DNA of 64,000 nt, taken from positions 496,001-560,000 of the forward strand of contig NZ_JAJHIZ010000002.1 of NCBI RefSeq assembly GCF_021538615.1, written 5' to 3'. The number at the start of each line of letters is the position of its first letter. Position 1 is the stretch's first letter. The notes under the pieces were generated by a model. That model was not told where the DNA came from. It worked only from the letters and a program-made list of their open reading frames with translations, and did not search any database. Of this stretch, positions 24,441-33,002 are shown piece after piece. This DNA is from Niabella agricola. Its GTDB lineage: Bacteria; Bacteroidota; Bacteroidia; Chitinophagales; Chitinophagaceae. The translations under genes and the position numbers were made by a program.

Positions 24441-25628
24441 GTGAATACCCATGGAAAGTATAAGAGAAATGGCTACAGGCCTCAGGCCCGGTTATCACTT
24501 GTGAAGGGAGGCGTTGAATACTTTGATTTATTGCATCATTTAATCCTCACGGCAGAACAGAGTATTCATATTCAAATGTATATTTTTCGTGATGATGATA
24601 CGGGTAAAATGGTTTTGGAATGGTTGAGCCAGGCTGCCGCCAAAGGAGTACATATCTACCTGCTTATTGACGGGTTTGCATCACATGTATCTTCTGATTT
24701 AATGAATCGCATGGAAGCAGCCGGGGTGCAACTGGTACGGTATGCTCCGCTGTTTAAAAACGGAACGCTTTATTTCGGCAGGCGACTGCATCATAAGCTC
24801 GTGGTAGCCGACGGCTACCGCGCGCTGGTGGGGAGCAATAATATCGACGACGATTATTATGGCCGCCCGCAGCATCCTGCATGGCTGGATTGGGCATTGC
24901 TCGTAGAAGGACCAGCTGCGGGGGAGCTGGAGCGGATATGTGTACAGCTGTGGAACAAAGAGGCAGCCGCTAATCAGCAACTGCGCCTGCCTGCGCAGGA
25001 GATGAAAAACCTTGAGATGGGAGTCTCGGGTATTTCGGTAAGAGTTCGCCGGAACGACTGGGTGCGTAATCGCAATGAAATCTGGAGGAGTTATTTTAAT
25101 CTGCTGAGTGAAGCCAGGAAGGAGGTATATCTTGTCAGTAGTTATTTCCTCCCCGGCAGGCGTTTGCGCAGGCAAATGAAACTAGCCGCACGCAGGGGAG
25201 TGAAAATTAAAGTAATTACTGCAGGCCGCTCAGATGTGTTGATAGCCAAGCAAGCCGAGCGCTATCTTTATCCATGGCTACTTCGCAATCGTATAGAAGT
25301 GTTTGAGTATCGTGATAGTATCCTGCACGCGAAGATCGGAATCAGAGACGGCCGGTGGCTCACCCTGGGCTCTTTCAATATAAATAACATCAGTACTTAC
25401 GCCGGTATTGAATTAAATCTCGATGTGCGCAACCGTTCCTTTGTTCGTCAGGCGCAGCAGGAATTAGAACAGTTGATCGCTGCCCATTGCACGCCGGTCA
25501 GCGGGGATGATTATCGCCATCAGAAACGGTTCATAAGATTTATACAGCAGCTTTCGTATAATCTTATCCGGCTTCTTCTCTATGTCAGTACTTTTTACTT
25601 CAGACGAGCGCATTTTAGCAAACAATAA
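24441..25628 (+). CDS. Phospholipase D-type cardiolipin synthase
   Basis: A 395-residue enzyme that condenses phosphatidylglycerol (or a related lipid) to cardiolipin. Two HKD motifs are present: HHKLVVADGYRALVGSNNID near residue 118 and LHAKIGIRDGRWLTLGSFNIN near 295. There are no N-terminal membrane helices, as in the short ClsB-like group. The start is GTG 24441: an in-frame stop lies 15 nt upstream and the nearby ATG is out of frame. Promoter 24368-24411. Next to the Mla operon, it points to envelope lipid remodelling under the same control. Confidence 0.9.
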   Translation: MNTHGKYKRNGYRPQARLSLVKGGVEYFDLLHHLILTAEQSIHIQMYIFRDDDTGKMVLEWLSQAAAKGVHIYLLIDGFASHVSSDLMNRMEAAGVQLVRYAPLFKNGTLYFGRRLHHKLVVADGYRALVGSNNIDDDYYGRPQHPAWLDWALLVEGPAAGELERICVQLWNKEAAANQQLRLPAQEMKNLEMGVSGISVRVRRNDWVRNRNEIWRSYFNLLSEARKEVYLVSSYFLPGRRLRRQMKLAARRGVKIKVITAGRSDVLIAKQAERYLYPWLLRNRIEVFEYRDSILHAKIGIRDGRWLTLGSFNINNISTYAGIELNLDVRNRSFVRQAQQELEQLIAAHCTPVSGDDYRHQKRFIRFIQQLSYNLIRLLLYVSTFYFRRAHFSKQ

Positions 25629-25727
25629 GCTTCGATTTGCTGGGTGAAGGAGGTGGGTAGCGGAGCCCGCCTTTGAGCGGTCGAGTCAGTCGCCGGTGAT
25701 TTAAAGCAGTACTGTCAGTTGCTTAGA

Positions 25728-25770
25728 TGATGAAGGTCATCGGTCTTTGGCGTCGCAAGCGATAATTTCG
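25728..25770 (+). promoter_or_regulatory. Crp/Fnr-type site plus -7 box for the Mla operon
   Basis: TGATGAAGGTCA at 25728-25739; -7 box TAATTTCG (7/8) at 25763-25770; centre distance 33 bp. The predicted start point lies about 14 nt before the GTG start of the permease. Confidence 0.65.
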
Positions 25771-25789
25771 AAGGAGATAAATTAATGGC

Positions 25790-26590
25790 GTGAAGCAAAT
25801 CAAAAATATAACCTCTGCGATGCCTCAAGTTGTTTCCATGAAACGGTTCCTGGGCGAAGCCGGCGATCTGGCCCGGTTTGCCGGAAGGTTCTTTCGTCAA
25901 TGTTTCCAACCTCCTTTTGAAGCGGCTGCATTTGTCAGACAGTGTTTTGTAATTGGTTACCGTTCGCTTGGCCTGGTGAGTCTTACCACCTTTATTATGG
26001 GATTGGTGTTAACAATGCAGTTGCGCCCTTCGATGGTAGCCTATGGCGTTGCGTCGCAGATTCCTGCAATTGTGGGTATTGCAATTGTACGCGAGATCGG
26101 CCCCGTGATTACGGCTTTAATATTTGCAGGAAAAATCGGCAGTAGTATTGGTGCAGAACTGGGTTCTATGAAGGTTACAGAACAAATAGATGCGATGGAA
26201 GTAAGTGGCACTAATCCATTTCGGTATTTGGCAGTGACCCGGATTTGGGCGGCAACGTTGATGTTGCCCGTATTGGTGATGCTGGGTGATGCGATTGCTT
26301 TGTATGGGGCGTATCTTGGCGTGAATATCCGTGGAGTTACAAGCTTTAACCTGTTCTGGTCTGAGGTGCTCGATAGCCTTACATTCAGTGATGTGTTGCC
26401 GGCGTTTATTAAAAGTTATTTTTTTGGGTTCGCTGTGGGCACCGTTGGCTGCTATAAAGGATATAGTAGCCGAAAGGGAACGGAAGGGGTCGGACGTTCC
26501 GCTAATTCGGCGGTGGTCGTTTCATCGGTGGCAATTTTCATAATTGATTTGCTTACCGTGCAAATAGCAGACGCGATGGGTCTTAACTAA
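25790..26590 (+). CDS. mlaE: MlaE-family ABC transporter permease
   Basis: Inner-membrane permease of 266 residues for phospholipid transport between the membranes. It has the MlaE signature region VGIAIVREIGPVITALIFAGKIGSSIGAELGSM (split over residues 100-132) and five or six membrane helices. A GTG start at 25790 is forced, because ATG 25784 reads Met-Ala-stop; either a two-codon frame overlaps the start or one base is missing there. AAGGAG at 25771-25776 is an unusual Shine-Dalgarno-like sequence for this phylum. First of three co-transcribed genes. Confidence 0.9.
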   Translation: MKQIKNITSAMPQVVSMKRFLGEAGDLARFAGRFFRQCFQPPFEAAAFVRQCFVIGYRSLGLVSLTTFIMGLVLTMQLRPSMVAYGVASQIPAIVGIAIVREIGPVITALIFAGKIGSSIGAELGSMKVTEQIDAMEVSGTNPFRYLAVTRIWAATLMLPVLVMLGDAIALYGAYLGVNIRGVTSFNLFWSEVLDSLTFSDVLPAFIKSYFFGFAVGTVGCYKGYSSRKGTEGVGRSANSAVVVSSVAIFIIDLLTVQIADAMGLN

Positions 26591-26600
26591 AAAACGGGGC

Positions 26601-27368
26601 ATGCGTATGGATACTCAAGCAGAGCAGCAGTTGTCAGATCAGGCACCCGTATTGATCGTAAGTCACTTATACAAGTCGTTTGGAGCGAATGATGTGCTGG
26701 TCGACTTCAACCTGGAGCTTAAAAAAGGGGAAAGCGTAGTAGTGCTGGGCAGATCCGGGTCGGGTAAGTCCGTTTTGATAAAATGCATTATCGGTTTGTT
26801 AAAACCGGATCAGGGCGATATCGTCGTTTTAGGCGTACATGTACAAAATGTAAAGGGTGGTAGCTTGGACCAGCTAAGGGCAAAAGTAGGCTTCCTGTTT
26901 CAAAGCAATGCATTGTATGACTCGATGACGGTGCGGGAAAACCTGGAGTTTCCGTTGCGCCGGCACTGGATGCGTCTCTCGGCCCGGCAGGTCAGTGAAC
27001 GGGTATCGGAGGCATTGAACGACGTTGGTTTGGCACATACGAAGGAAATGATGCCCGAGGAGCTGTCCGGAGGGATGCGTAAACGGATCGCGCTGGCGCG
27101 TACATTGATCCTGCGGCCGGAGCTGATCCTGTACGATGAGCCTACAACAGGCCTGGATCCGATAACCGGTAAAGAAATTATTGGTTTAATGATGGATATA
27201 CAACGGAAATATAATACAACATCGCTGATTATCTCGCACGATATGAATTGTGTAAAGACCGCGGGAAAAAGAATTGTGATACTGATCGACGGGAAATGTT
27301 ACGCCGACGGGGATTATGCATCGTTCTGCCGGAGCAGCGACGCCAAGGTTAAACAATTTTTTGAATAA
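26601..27368 (+). CDS. mlaF: MlaF-family ABC transporter ATP-binding protein
   Basis: A 255-residue ATPase partner of the permease. Walker A GRSGSGKS, Q-loop FLFQSNALYDSMTVREN, signature LSGGMRKR and Walker B LILYDEPTTGLDP are all intact, followed by the switch His in IISHDMN. The LSGGMRKR form is typical of MlaF proteins. It lies 10 bp after the permease gene and 3 bp before the MCE gene. Confidence 0.92.
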   Translation: MRMDTQAEQQLSDQAPVLIVSHLYKSFGANDVLVDFNLELKKGESVVVLGRSGSGKSVLIKCIIGLLKPDQGDIVVLGVHVQNVKGGSLDQLRAKVGFLFQSNALYDSMTVRENLEFPLRRHWMRLSARQVSERVSEALNDVGLAHTKEMMPEELSGGMRKRIALARTLILRPELILYDEPTTGLDPITGKEIIGLMMDIQRKYNTTSLIISHDMNCVKTAGKRIVILIDGKCYADGDYASFCRSSDAKVKQFFE

Positions 27369-27371
27369 GAA

Positions 27372-28352
27372 ATGGCAAATCGAACTTCTGATAATATAAG
27401 ACTGGGGGCTTTTGTATTGAGTGGCCTGCTGGTACTGGTTTTACTGCTGTATATGATTGGCAGGAATGAACACCTTTTTGGAGCAACCTACGTATTGAAG
27501 GCACGTTTTTATAATGCGCAGGGGCTTATGAAAGGCAATAATGTCCGCTTTTCCGGAATACAGGTGGGAACCGTAAGGAGGATTACGATAGAGGCGAACA
27601 CTCAGATAGAAGTAGTAATGTCGGTCGATAAGAAAATGCGACAGGTGATCCGCAAAGATGCCGTTGTATCGATTGGTACAGATGGTCTGGTGGGGGACAA
27701 AGTGGTGGATATTACGCCGGTTACCCTGAGTGCAACTCTTGCACTGGATGGAGATACGCTGAGGACGAGGGCTTCGGCAAACCTGGCTACGATGTTAGAC
27801 ACCCTCGATCATTCAAATAAAGATATTTCGGTAGTGGCATCGGAACTGAAGATAGCAGCGCAGCGTATGAACAGGAGTACTATATGGTCCCTGTTGGAGG
27901 ATCCTACAATTCCCGACGGTGTAAAAGCAACCCTGTCCAATATCCGGCAGGCCAGCAGCCGGGTTTCAGTTATAGCTGGAAGGCTGGATCAGATCGTAAA
28001 GGATGTTCAGAAAGGACAGGGGGCGGCCGGAATGATCTTAAATGATTCCCTGCTGGCAGGTAATATACGCCTGGCGGGCAATAAGATCCGGTCGGCCAGC
28101 GAAACTGCCGACTCCCTGATGAAAGGGCTTAAAAATATAGCAGATGGGGTACAGGATGGGGTTACAAAAAAGAACGGAACAGTTCATACACTGCTTTATG
28201 ATACGGCAATTGTGCAGAAACTGAATTCCAGCCTGGATAATATTCAGAAGGGAACAGATGGGTTCAACCAAAATATGGAAGCGCTGAAACACAATTTCTT
28301 ATTGAGAGGATATTTTAGAAAACAGGAAAAGCAGAAGCATAAGAAAAAGTAG
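27372..28352 (+). CDS. mlaD: MlaD-family MCE domain protein
   Basis: A 326-residue lipid-binding component. One N-terminal membrane helix (LGAFVLSGLLVLVLLLYMIG) is followed by the MCE domain (about 38-115, VLKARFYNAQGLMKGNNVRF, then GDKVVDITPV) and a long helical tail of about 200 residues that can form a needle or barrel in the periplasm. It completes an MlaEFD set; no MlaC or MlaA homologue is next to it, as is usual in Bacteroidota. Confidence 0.92.
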   Translation: MANRTSDNIRLGAFVLSGLLVLVLLLYMIGRNEHLFGATYVLKARFYNAQGLMKGNNVRFSGIQVGTVRRITIEANTQIEVVMSVDKKMRQVIRKDAVVSIGTDGLVGDKVVDITPVTLSATLALDGDTLRTRASANLATMLDTLDHSNKDISVVASELKIAAQRMNRSTIWSLLEDPTIPDGVKATLSNIRQASSRVSVIAGRLDQIVKDVQKGQGAAGMILNDSLLAGNIRLAGNKIRSASETADSLMKGLKNIADGVQDGVTKKNGTVHTLLYDTAIVQKLNSSLDNIQKGTDGFNQNMEALKHNFLLRGYFRKQEKQKHKKK

Positions 28353-28399
28353 GTGGCGCTTTGATAAAGAGAAATGGCTTTCCCGCTGGCCTGTAGGAA

Positions 28400-29023
28400 T
28401 TAAATAGGTTTTGCAGATTTTTTCATGCAGGATATGGCCTCGGTATCACTCACCTGGGTAAAATCATTATAGAAGGCACCTACTCCGGAAAATACTTCAG
28501 GACTAAGTACCGTTACCACTTCATCGGCTTGTTTTGATAATTTCTGTATGGCATTTTGTGATGCTACCGGAACAGCTATGATGATTTTACGTGGGTTGCT
28601 ATGGCGTAAAAGATTTATGGTAGCCAGCATGGTGCTGCCTGTGGCGATACCATCGTCAACGACGATCAAGGTTTTCCCCTCCAGTTTTTCAGGGGGCCGC
28701 TTTCCCATAAGCTTTTCATGCATTTGGTTTAACGCAATGCGGATACTTTTCAGTTCCTCCTGGATATATTGTTCGGAAACATTTTCATGTGGGACCAGGA
28801 AGTAGTCAGTCAAACTAGCCGCACCGATCGCATATTCTTTGTTCAAGGGATGCCCTATCTTTTTGGTAAGCACAACACTCATCGGAAATTTCAACTGCTT
28901 CGCTACGATGCAGGCAACGGGTATCCCGCCACGCGGTATGGCCAATACAATACCCGGCTCATTCTTATATTTTTTTAACTGAACCGCTAACAACGATCCT
29001 GCTTCTGTTCTGTCTTTAAACAT
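28400..29023 (-). CDS. Phosphoribosyltransferase family protein
   Basis: A 207-residue type I PRTase-fold protein. The PRPP-binding loop is VVDDGIATGSTM and the early loop is AIPRGGIPVACIVA. Such proteins occur next to alpha/beta hydrolases and Usps in hypoxia clusters; in mycobacteria the DosR-regulon gene Rv2030c fuses a PRTase to an erythromycin-esterase domain, and here the corresponding parts are separate neighbours. The nucleobase substrate is unknown. It is the last gene of the minus-strand operon DUF892-hydrolase-PRTase (1-bp gap to the hydrolase). Confidence 0.9.
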   Translation of the reverse strand: MFKDRTEAGSLLAVQLKKYKNEPGIVLAIPRGGIPVACIVAKQLKFPMSVVLTKKIGHPLNKEYAIGAASLTDYFLVPHENVSEQYIQEELKSIRIALNQMHEKLMGKRPPEKLEGKTLIVVDDGIATGSTMLATINLLRHSNPRKIIIAVPVASQNAIQKLSKQADEVVTVLSPEVFSGVGAFYNDFTQVSDTEAISCMKKSAKPI

Positions 29024-29024
29024 G

Positions 29025-29690
29025 CTAATATATTTTAGGCATCACTGCCGGCTTTAAATATTTTTCAAACCAGGCTAGTGCGAGTTTGGCCACTTCATTC
29101 AGCTTGCCCGGCTCCTCAAATAAATGAGTGGCGCCATCTACAATTGCCAGCTCTTTAGGGCACCTAAGCTCATTAAAAGCCTGTCGGTTTAATTGCAACA
29201 CAACGGTGTCAAGGCTTCCAATGATTAGTAACACTGGAGCCTTTACATGTTTCAACGTGTCTTCCGGTGCAAGATCAGGACGACCACCTCTTGAAACGAC
29301 CGCCCCAACCTGGGTGAGCTCGGCCGCCGCTTGTAGTGCAGATGCGGCACCGGTACTGGCGCCAAAATAGCCGATGCGAAGCCCCTTAGCTACAGGATGC
29401 TTTGCAAGCCACTCTGTTGCGCCGGCTAATCTTCTGGAAAGTAATTGGATGTTAAAACGATTGTAATACGCGCTGTCTTCCTGTGGCGTAAGCAGGTCAA
29501 AAAGCAGCGTTCCATACCTTCTTTGATGAAGAAAGGATGCGACCTGCTGGTTGCGCTTGCTGTAACGGCTGCTTCCGCTGCCATGGGAGAAGATGACCAG
29601 ACCGTTTACCTCTGGTGGTATGAACAGGGTTCCGCTAAGCCTGGTCTTATCAACCGGTATCTCTATTTCTTGATGAAACAGATTTTTCAT
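29025..29690 (-). CDS. Alpha/beta hydrolase (dienelactone-hydrolase-like)
   Basis: A 221-residue cytoplasmic hydrolase. The nucleophile is in the elbow GASTG (Ser near residue 110), the acid is in IIGSLDTVV, and the histidine is in GATHLFEE; the oxyanion loop is FSHGSGSSRYSKRN. It is paired with a PRTase gene as in several stress clusters and may act with it, but the substrate is not known. Middle gene of a three-gene operon. Confidence 0.9.
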   Translation of the reverse strand: MKNLFHQEIEIPVDKTRLSGTLFIPPEVNGLVIFSHGSGSSRYSKRNQQVASFLHQRRYGTLLFDLLTPQEDSAYYNRFNIQLLSRRLAGATEWLAKHPVAKGLRIGYFGASTGAASALQAAAELTQVGAVVSRGGRPDLAPEDTLKHVKAPVLLIIGSLDTVVLQLNRQAFNELRCPKELAIVDGATHLFEEPGKLNEVAKLALAWFEKYLKPAVMPKIY

Positions 29691-29699
29691 GTGCCTGTT

Positions 29700-30224
29700 T
29701 TAATCGGTAATTACGATCGGTGTTCGTGCGTTTCTATTGATCTCATATTCTGCCAGCTGCGAAAGCCGGTCATCGATCTGCTTTTCATTTATCTTCATTT
29801 TATGAAATATCGGGCAGACTTTTTCCATATCCAGTTCCTTTGCGAAGGCGGCGGCGGTTCCATAAGCACTTATTTTAAAATGGTTGATAAGCTGTATGCT
29901 GGCCAGGATGCACGCATCGCGCACTTTGACATTCGTACATAACTGAATTTTTTCATTTGTCTCCTTTATACAGATTTCCATAATTGGGTCAACAATAATC
30001 GAAGCATCGGTGGCTGATTCCTCCATTATGTCTTCAAGATCCTGCTTGTGTTGGGTAATAAAAGCGTGATATTTTTGAAGTATCGCTTTTAATTGCATAG
30101 AATTTGCCGTTGCAATCCAATTCTCCAGACATTCTTCCAGTTGTACTTCGGTTGATAGTAAATTCTCCAAACCATTAATAAGCAGCTGGTGAAGTGAAGT
30201 GATCTTTCTGTAATAAGGTTCCAT
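29700..30224 (-). CDS. YciE/YciF-like ferritin-fold protein (DUF892)
   Basis: A helical-bundle protein of 174 residues: LHQLLINGLENLLSTEVQLEE, a middle helix KYHAFITQHKQDLEDIM, then ILASIQLINHFKISAYGTAAAFAKEL. This layout fits the DUF892 YciF stress family with ferritin-like fold; the metal-ligand pattern of that family is only partly visible. The frame continues upstream to 30257, but the promoter at 30235-30278 makes ATG 30224 the likely start with a very short leader. First gene of its operon. Confidence 0.75.
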   Translation of the reverse strand: MEPYYRKITSLHQLLINGLENLLSTEVQLEECLENWIATANSMQLKAILQKYHAFITQHKQDLEDIMEESATDASIIVDPIMEICIKETNEKIQLCTNVKVRDACILASIQLINHFKISAYGTAAAFAKELDMEKVCPIFHKMKINEKQIDDRLSQLAEYEINRNARTPIVITD

Positions 30225-30234
30225 TTTTTTTATA

Positions 30235-30278
30235 TAAAAGTAGCCGCCATAGCACACCGGGAAAAATGATGCCGGTCA
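30235..30278 (-). promoter_or_regulatory. Crp/Fnr-type site plus -7 box for the DUF892 operon
   Basis: TGATGCCGGTCA at 30267-30278; minus-strand -7 box TACTTTTA (7/8) at 30242-30235; centre distance exactly 34 bp. It sits 21 bp (centre to centre) from the divergent site 30288-30299. Confidence 0.7.
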
Positions 30279-30287
30279 AAGCATGTG

Positions 30288-30331
30288 TGACCATTGTCAT
30301 TGTTTTGACTGGTGGTAACAAAGTTATTTTG
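30288..30331 (+). promoter_or_regulatory. Crp/Fnr-type site plus -7 box for the erythromycin-esterase-like gene
   Basis: TGACCATTGTCA at 30288-30299; -7 box TTATTTTG (7/8) at 30324-30331; centre distance exactly 34 bp. It lies inside the upstream part of the frame, showing that the gene starts at ATG 30347. Confidence 0.7.
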
Positions 30332-30346
30332 GATGTAGAATTGAAA

Positions 30347-31693
30347 ATGACATTATCCATGGGTACCTATTTTACAAAACGTCCGATGCTGGATAGCCAG
30401 GAGGTGGTGAATCTTGTTAAACAAAAGGCTTTTCCGTTGAAAAGCAAGGCCGACCTGAATCCACTTATCGAGCGGATCGGCGATGCCCGGATCGTGATGC
30501 TGGGAGAGGCAACGCACGGAACCCATGAGTATTACCAATGGCGGGCTCATATTTCCCGGAAACTAATCGAGGAAAAAGGGTTTAGTTTCATTGCCGTGGA
30601 AGGCGATTGGCCGGATTGTTACCGGCTGAACCGTTTTGTGAAGGGATATGATACAAATAGTAAGAGTACATTCCAGGTGTTGCATGCTTTTAATCGCTGG
30701 CCTACATGGATGTGGGCTAATTGGGAGATTGTGGCGCTGGCTGACTGGATGCAGCTGCATAACAAACGGTTGGCTAAAAGTAACAAAATTGGGTTTTATG
30801 GCTTGGATGTGTACAGTCTTTGGGAAAGTATGGACAGCATCATACAATATTTGAAAAAGACGGATCCGGCTGCTCTGAAAATAGCGGAGGAGGCATTTCG
30901 CTGTTTTGAACCCTACAGAATAGACGAAGGGCGCTCTTATGCAAAATCTACCCTTTTCGTGCCGGAGGCCTGTCAGCAGGAGGTAGTTCGCTTATTGCAG
31001 GAAATTCAACATCGGCTTCCCCGGTATAACACGGATCACGAGCATGTATTCAATGTGGAACAGAATGCTGTGGTGGTGAAGAATGCAGAGACCTATTATC
31101 GGGCTATGATTAAAGGAGGCAGTCGTAGCTGGAATATCCGGGACCGCCATATGGCGGATACCCTAGACCGTCTGCTGCTTTTTCACGGTTCGGGCTCGAA
31201 AGCCATTGTTTGGGCACATAATACACATGTTGGAGATGCCCGGGCAACAGATATGACGGAAGATGGCCTGTTCAATATCGGGGAGCTTGCCCGTCTTCGG
31301 TATCAAAAGGAAGTGGTGTTGGTTGGTTTTGGTGCTTACAAAGGAACCGTAACAGCGGGGCACAGCTGGGGCGCGCCCATGCACAGTATGATTATTCCGG
31401 AAGCGGAAGCAGGTAGCTGGGAGTATTTGCTGCACCAATCAGGGGAGGAAAATAAATTATTGCTAATGGATGATTTTATTAATAATAATGTGCTGATGGA
31501 GAATCATATTGGTCATCGCGCGATTGGTGTGGTGTATAACGCACAATACGAGCGATATGGGAACTATGTGCCAACCATTTTGCCACTTCGATATGATGCC
31601 TTTATTTACCTGGATGAAACGCATGCCCTGCATCCGCTTCATATGAAGCCTGACGGAAACCAGATGCCGGAAACCTATCCATTCGGAGTCTGA
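30347..31693 (+). CDS. Erythromycin esterase-like family protein
   Basis: A 448-residue Ere-fold protein. Diagnostic pieces: MLGEATHGTHEYYQWR with the catalytic-type histidine and glutamate, AVEGDWPDCYRLNRFV, and the second histidine site WAHNTHVGDARA. True macrolide esterases are only part of this family; homologues in DosR-type regulons are not resistance genes, so a stress role with an unknown ester substrate is more likely here. ATG 30347 is used (ATG 30359 is also possible) because the promoter overlaps the longer frame. Confidence 0.88.
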   Translation: MTLSMGTYFTKRPMLDSQEVVNLVKQKAFPLKSKADLNPLIERIGDARIVMLGEATHGTHEYYQWRAHISRKLIEEKGFSFIAVEGDWPDCYRLNRFVKGYDTNSKSTFQVLHAFNRWPTWMWANWEIVALADWMQLHNKRLAKSNKIGFYGLDVYSLWESMDSIIQYLKKTDPAALKIAEEAFRCFEPYRIDEGRSYAKSTLFVPEACQQEVVRLLQEIQHRLPRYNTDHEHVFNVEQNAVVVKNAETYYRAMIKGGSRSWNIRDRHMADTLDRLLLFHGSGSKAIVWAHNTHVGDARATDMTEDGLFNIGELARLRYQKEVVLVGFGAYKGTVTAGHSWGAPMHSMIIPEAEAGSWEYLLHQSGEENKLLLMDDFINNNVLMENHIGHRAIGVVYNAQYERYGNYVPTILPLRYDAFIYLDETHALHPLHMKPDGNQMPETYPFGV

Positions 31694-31800
31694 AACTAAA
31701 ACAGTAAAAGGATTGCTGCGTTTCTCGCCAGTTAGTGTGTTCCGGGGGATTGAGAACATACCGGTTCAGATGGTATATTAAAATATATAATTTTTAAAGT

Positions 31801-32931
31801 ATGAATACTGAAAATCTTGCAAGTAATGCGCTTTCCATTTTACGGAAGGAAAAAGGAAATACCTGTATATCGGTTATACTGCCCGCGGGCCGTTTTTTAA
31901 AGGGAAAAGGCCTGGTTAAAAATGAGGTAAACGATGCGCTGGCTAAAGTACGGCAGTTGTTGGATGATGAGGGCCGGGAAATGGAGATAAAGGCGCTGAT
32001 GCGATACGCGGATGAATTACTGGAAACTGTTGATTTTACAAATAACAGTGAAGGCCTGGGGCTGTTTATATCTTCCGGAGTTAAACTGGCTATAAGATTT
32101 CCATTTCCGGTGGAGGAAAAAATATTAGTAGCCGATCATTTTGAATTACGGGAATTAATGTATGAAGCAAGTCTTGCAACTCCTTACTACATATTGTTGC
32201 TCAGTGAGCAGGGCTGTCGCTTGTTTCAGGGAACCTGGAATGCAGTTTCCGAGATAAAAGATTCGCATTTTCCGATGCTTTATACAGATGACTATATATA
32301 TGCTAAACCCGCACATAGCTCGTCGTATGCCGGGTATGCGCACGTAAAGGATTATGAAAGGGATAAATCGGAATTAGAAGCCATACGTTTAAAGGATTTC
32401 TTCCGTCATTTGGATGCGGCACTGGGTACTTACCTGGTCAATAATACATCGTTGGTCGTTTTTGGTGTAAAAAAGGATTTGTCTCTGTTTGTTCAGGTGA
32501 GCGGTCATTTGAAACAAGTTATCGATAAAATTGAAGGTAATTATAATCACAACACTCAAAAGGAGCTAGGCGGTCTTGCCTGGCGTGTAATGCAACGGCA
32601 TTTTGAAGAGAATGCAAAGAAAATGCTGGATTTATTTGAGGAGAAAACCGGAAAGAACCTCGGTCTTTCAGGTATTCAGGATATCTGGATTGCGGCACGG
32701 GAAGGGAAGGGGCTAAAACTGCTTGTGGAAAAAGATTACAGGCGTCCGGCATTTCTCACAGAGAACGAGTACCATCTATATTTGCATCCTCCAAAAAGAA
32801 TAAAAAGAGCATTACCGGACGCAGTTGAGATGATTATCGAAACTGTTTTAGAAAAAAAAGGGGACGTTTGTTTTGTTGAAAACGGGTTCCTGAAACAGCA
32901 CCATAGGATTGCGCTGATGTTGCGGTATTGA
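31801..32931 (+). CDS. eRF1-like (baeRF) protein, candidate ribosome hibernation factor
   Basis: A 376-residue protein with the three-part layout of the bacterial archaeo-eukaryotic release-factor-like family: an N-terminal domain (about 1-130), a middle strand-rich part starting YYILLLSEQGCRLFQGTW, and a C-terminal part with TSLVVFGVKKDLSLF and DIWIAAREGKGLKLLV. The Balon factor of Psychrobacter and the mycobacterial Rv2629/Msmeg1130 proteins belong to this superfamily; they bind idle ribosomes, and Rv2629 is DosR-regulated. No GGQ release motif is visible, consistent with a non-termination role. It follows the esterase-like gene by 107 bp, with no motif between. The function is by homology only. 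Confidence 0.75.
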   Translation: MNTENLASNALSILRKEKGNTCISVILPAGRFLKGKGLVKNEVNDALAKVRQLLDDEGREMEIKALMRYADELLETVDFTNNSEGLGLFISSGVKLAIRFPFPVEEKILVADHFELRELMYEASLATPYYILLLSEQGCRLFQGTWNAVSEIKDSHFPMLYTDDYIYAKPAHSSSYAGYAHVKDYERDKSELEAIRLKDFFRHLDAALGTYLVNNTSLVVFGVKKDLSLFVQVSGHLKQVIDKIEGNYNHNTQKELGGLAWRVMQRHFEENAKKMLDLFEEKTGKNLGLSGIQDIWIAAREGKGLKLLVEKDYRRPAFLTENEYHLYLHPPKRIKRALPDAVEMIIETVLEKKGDVCFVENGFLKQHHRIALMLRY

Positions 32932-33002
32932 GTGGATATGCAGTTCCGGCTAAATGCGCCGGCGCAATTGATTCCGGATATACAAGACAAAAAAAGAAAG
33001 CC

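Noticed and set aside
30347..31693. Macrolide resistance by the erythromycin-esterase-like protein
   Set aside because: The family is broad and the context is a stress regulon; nothing in the sequence supports macrolide hydrolysis.
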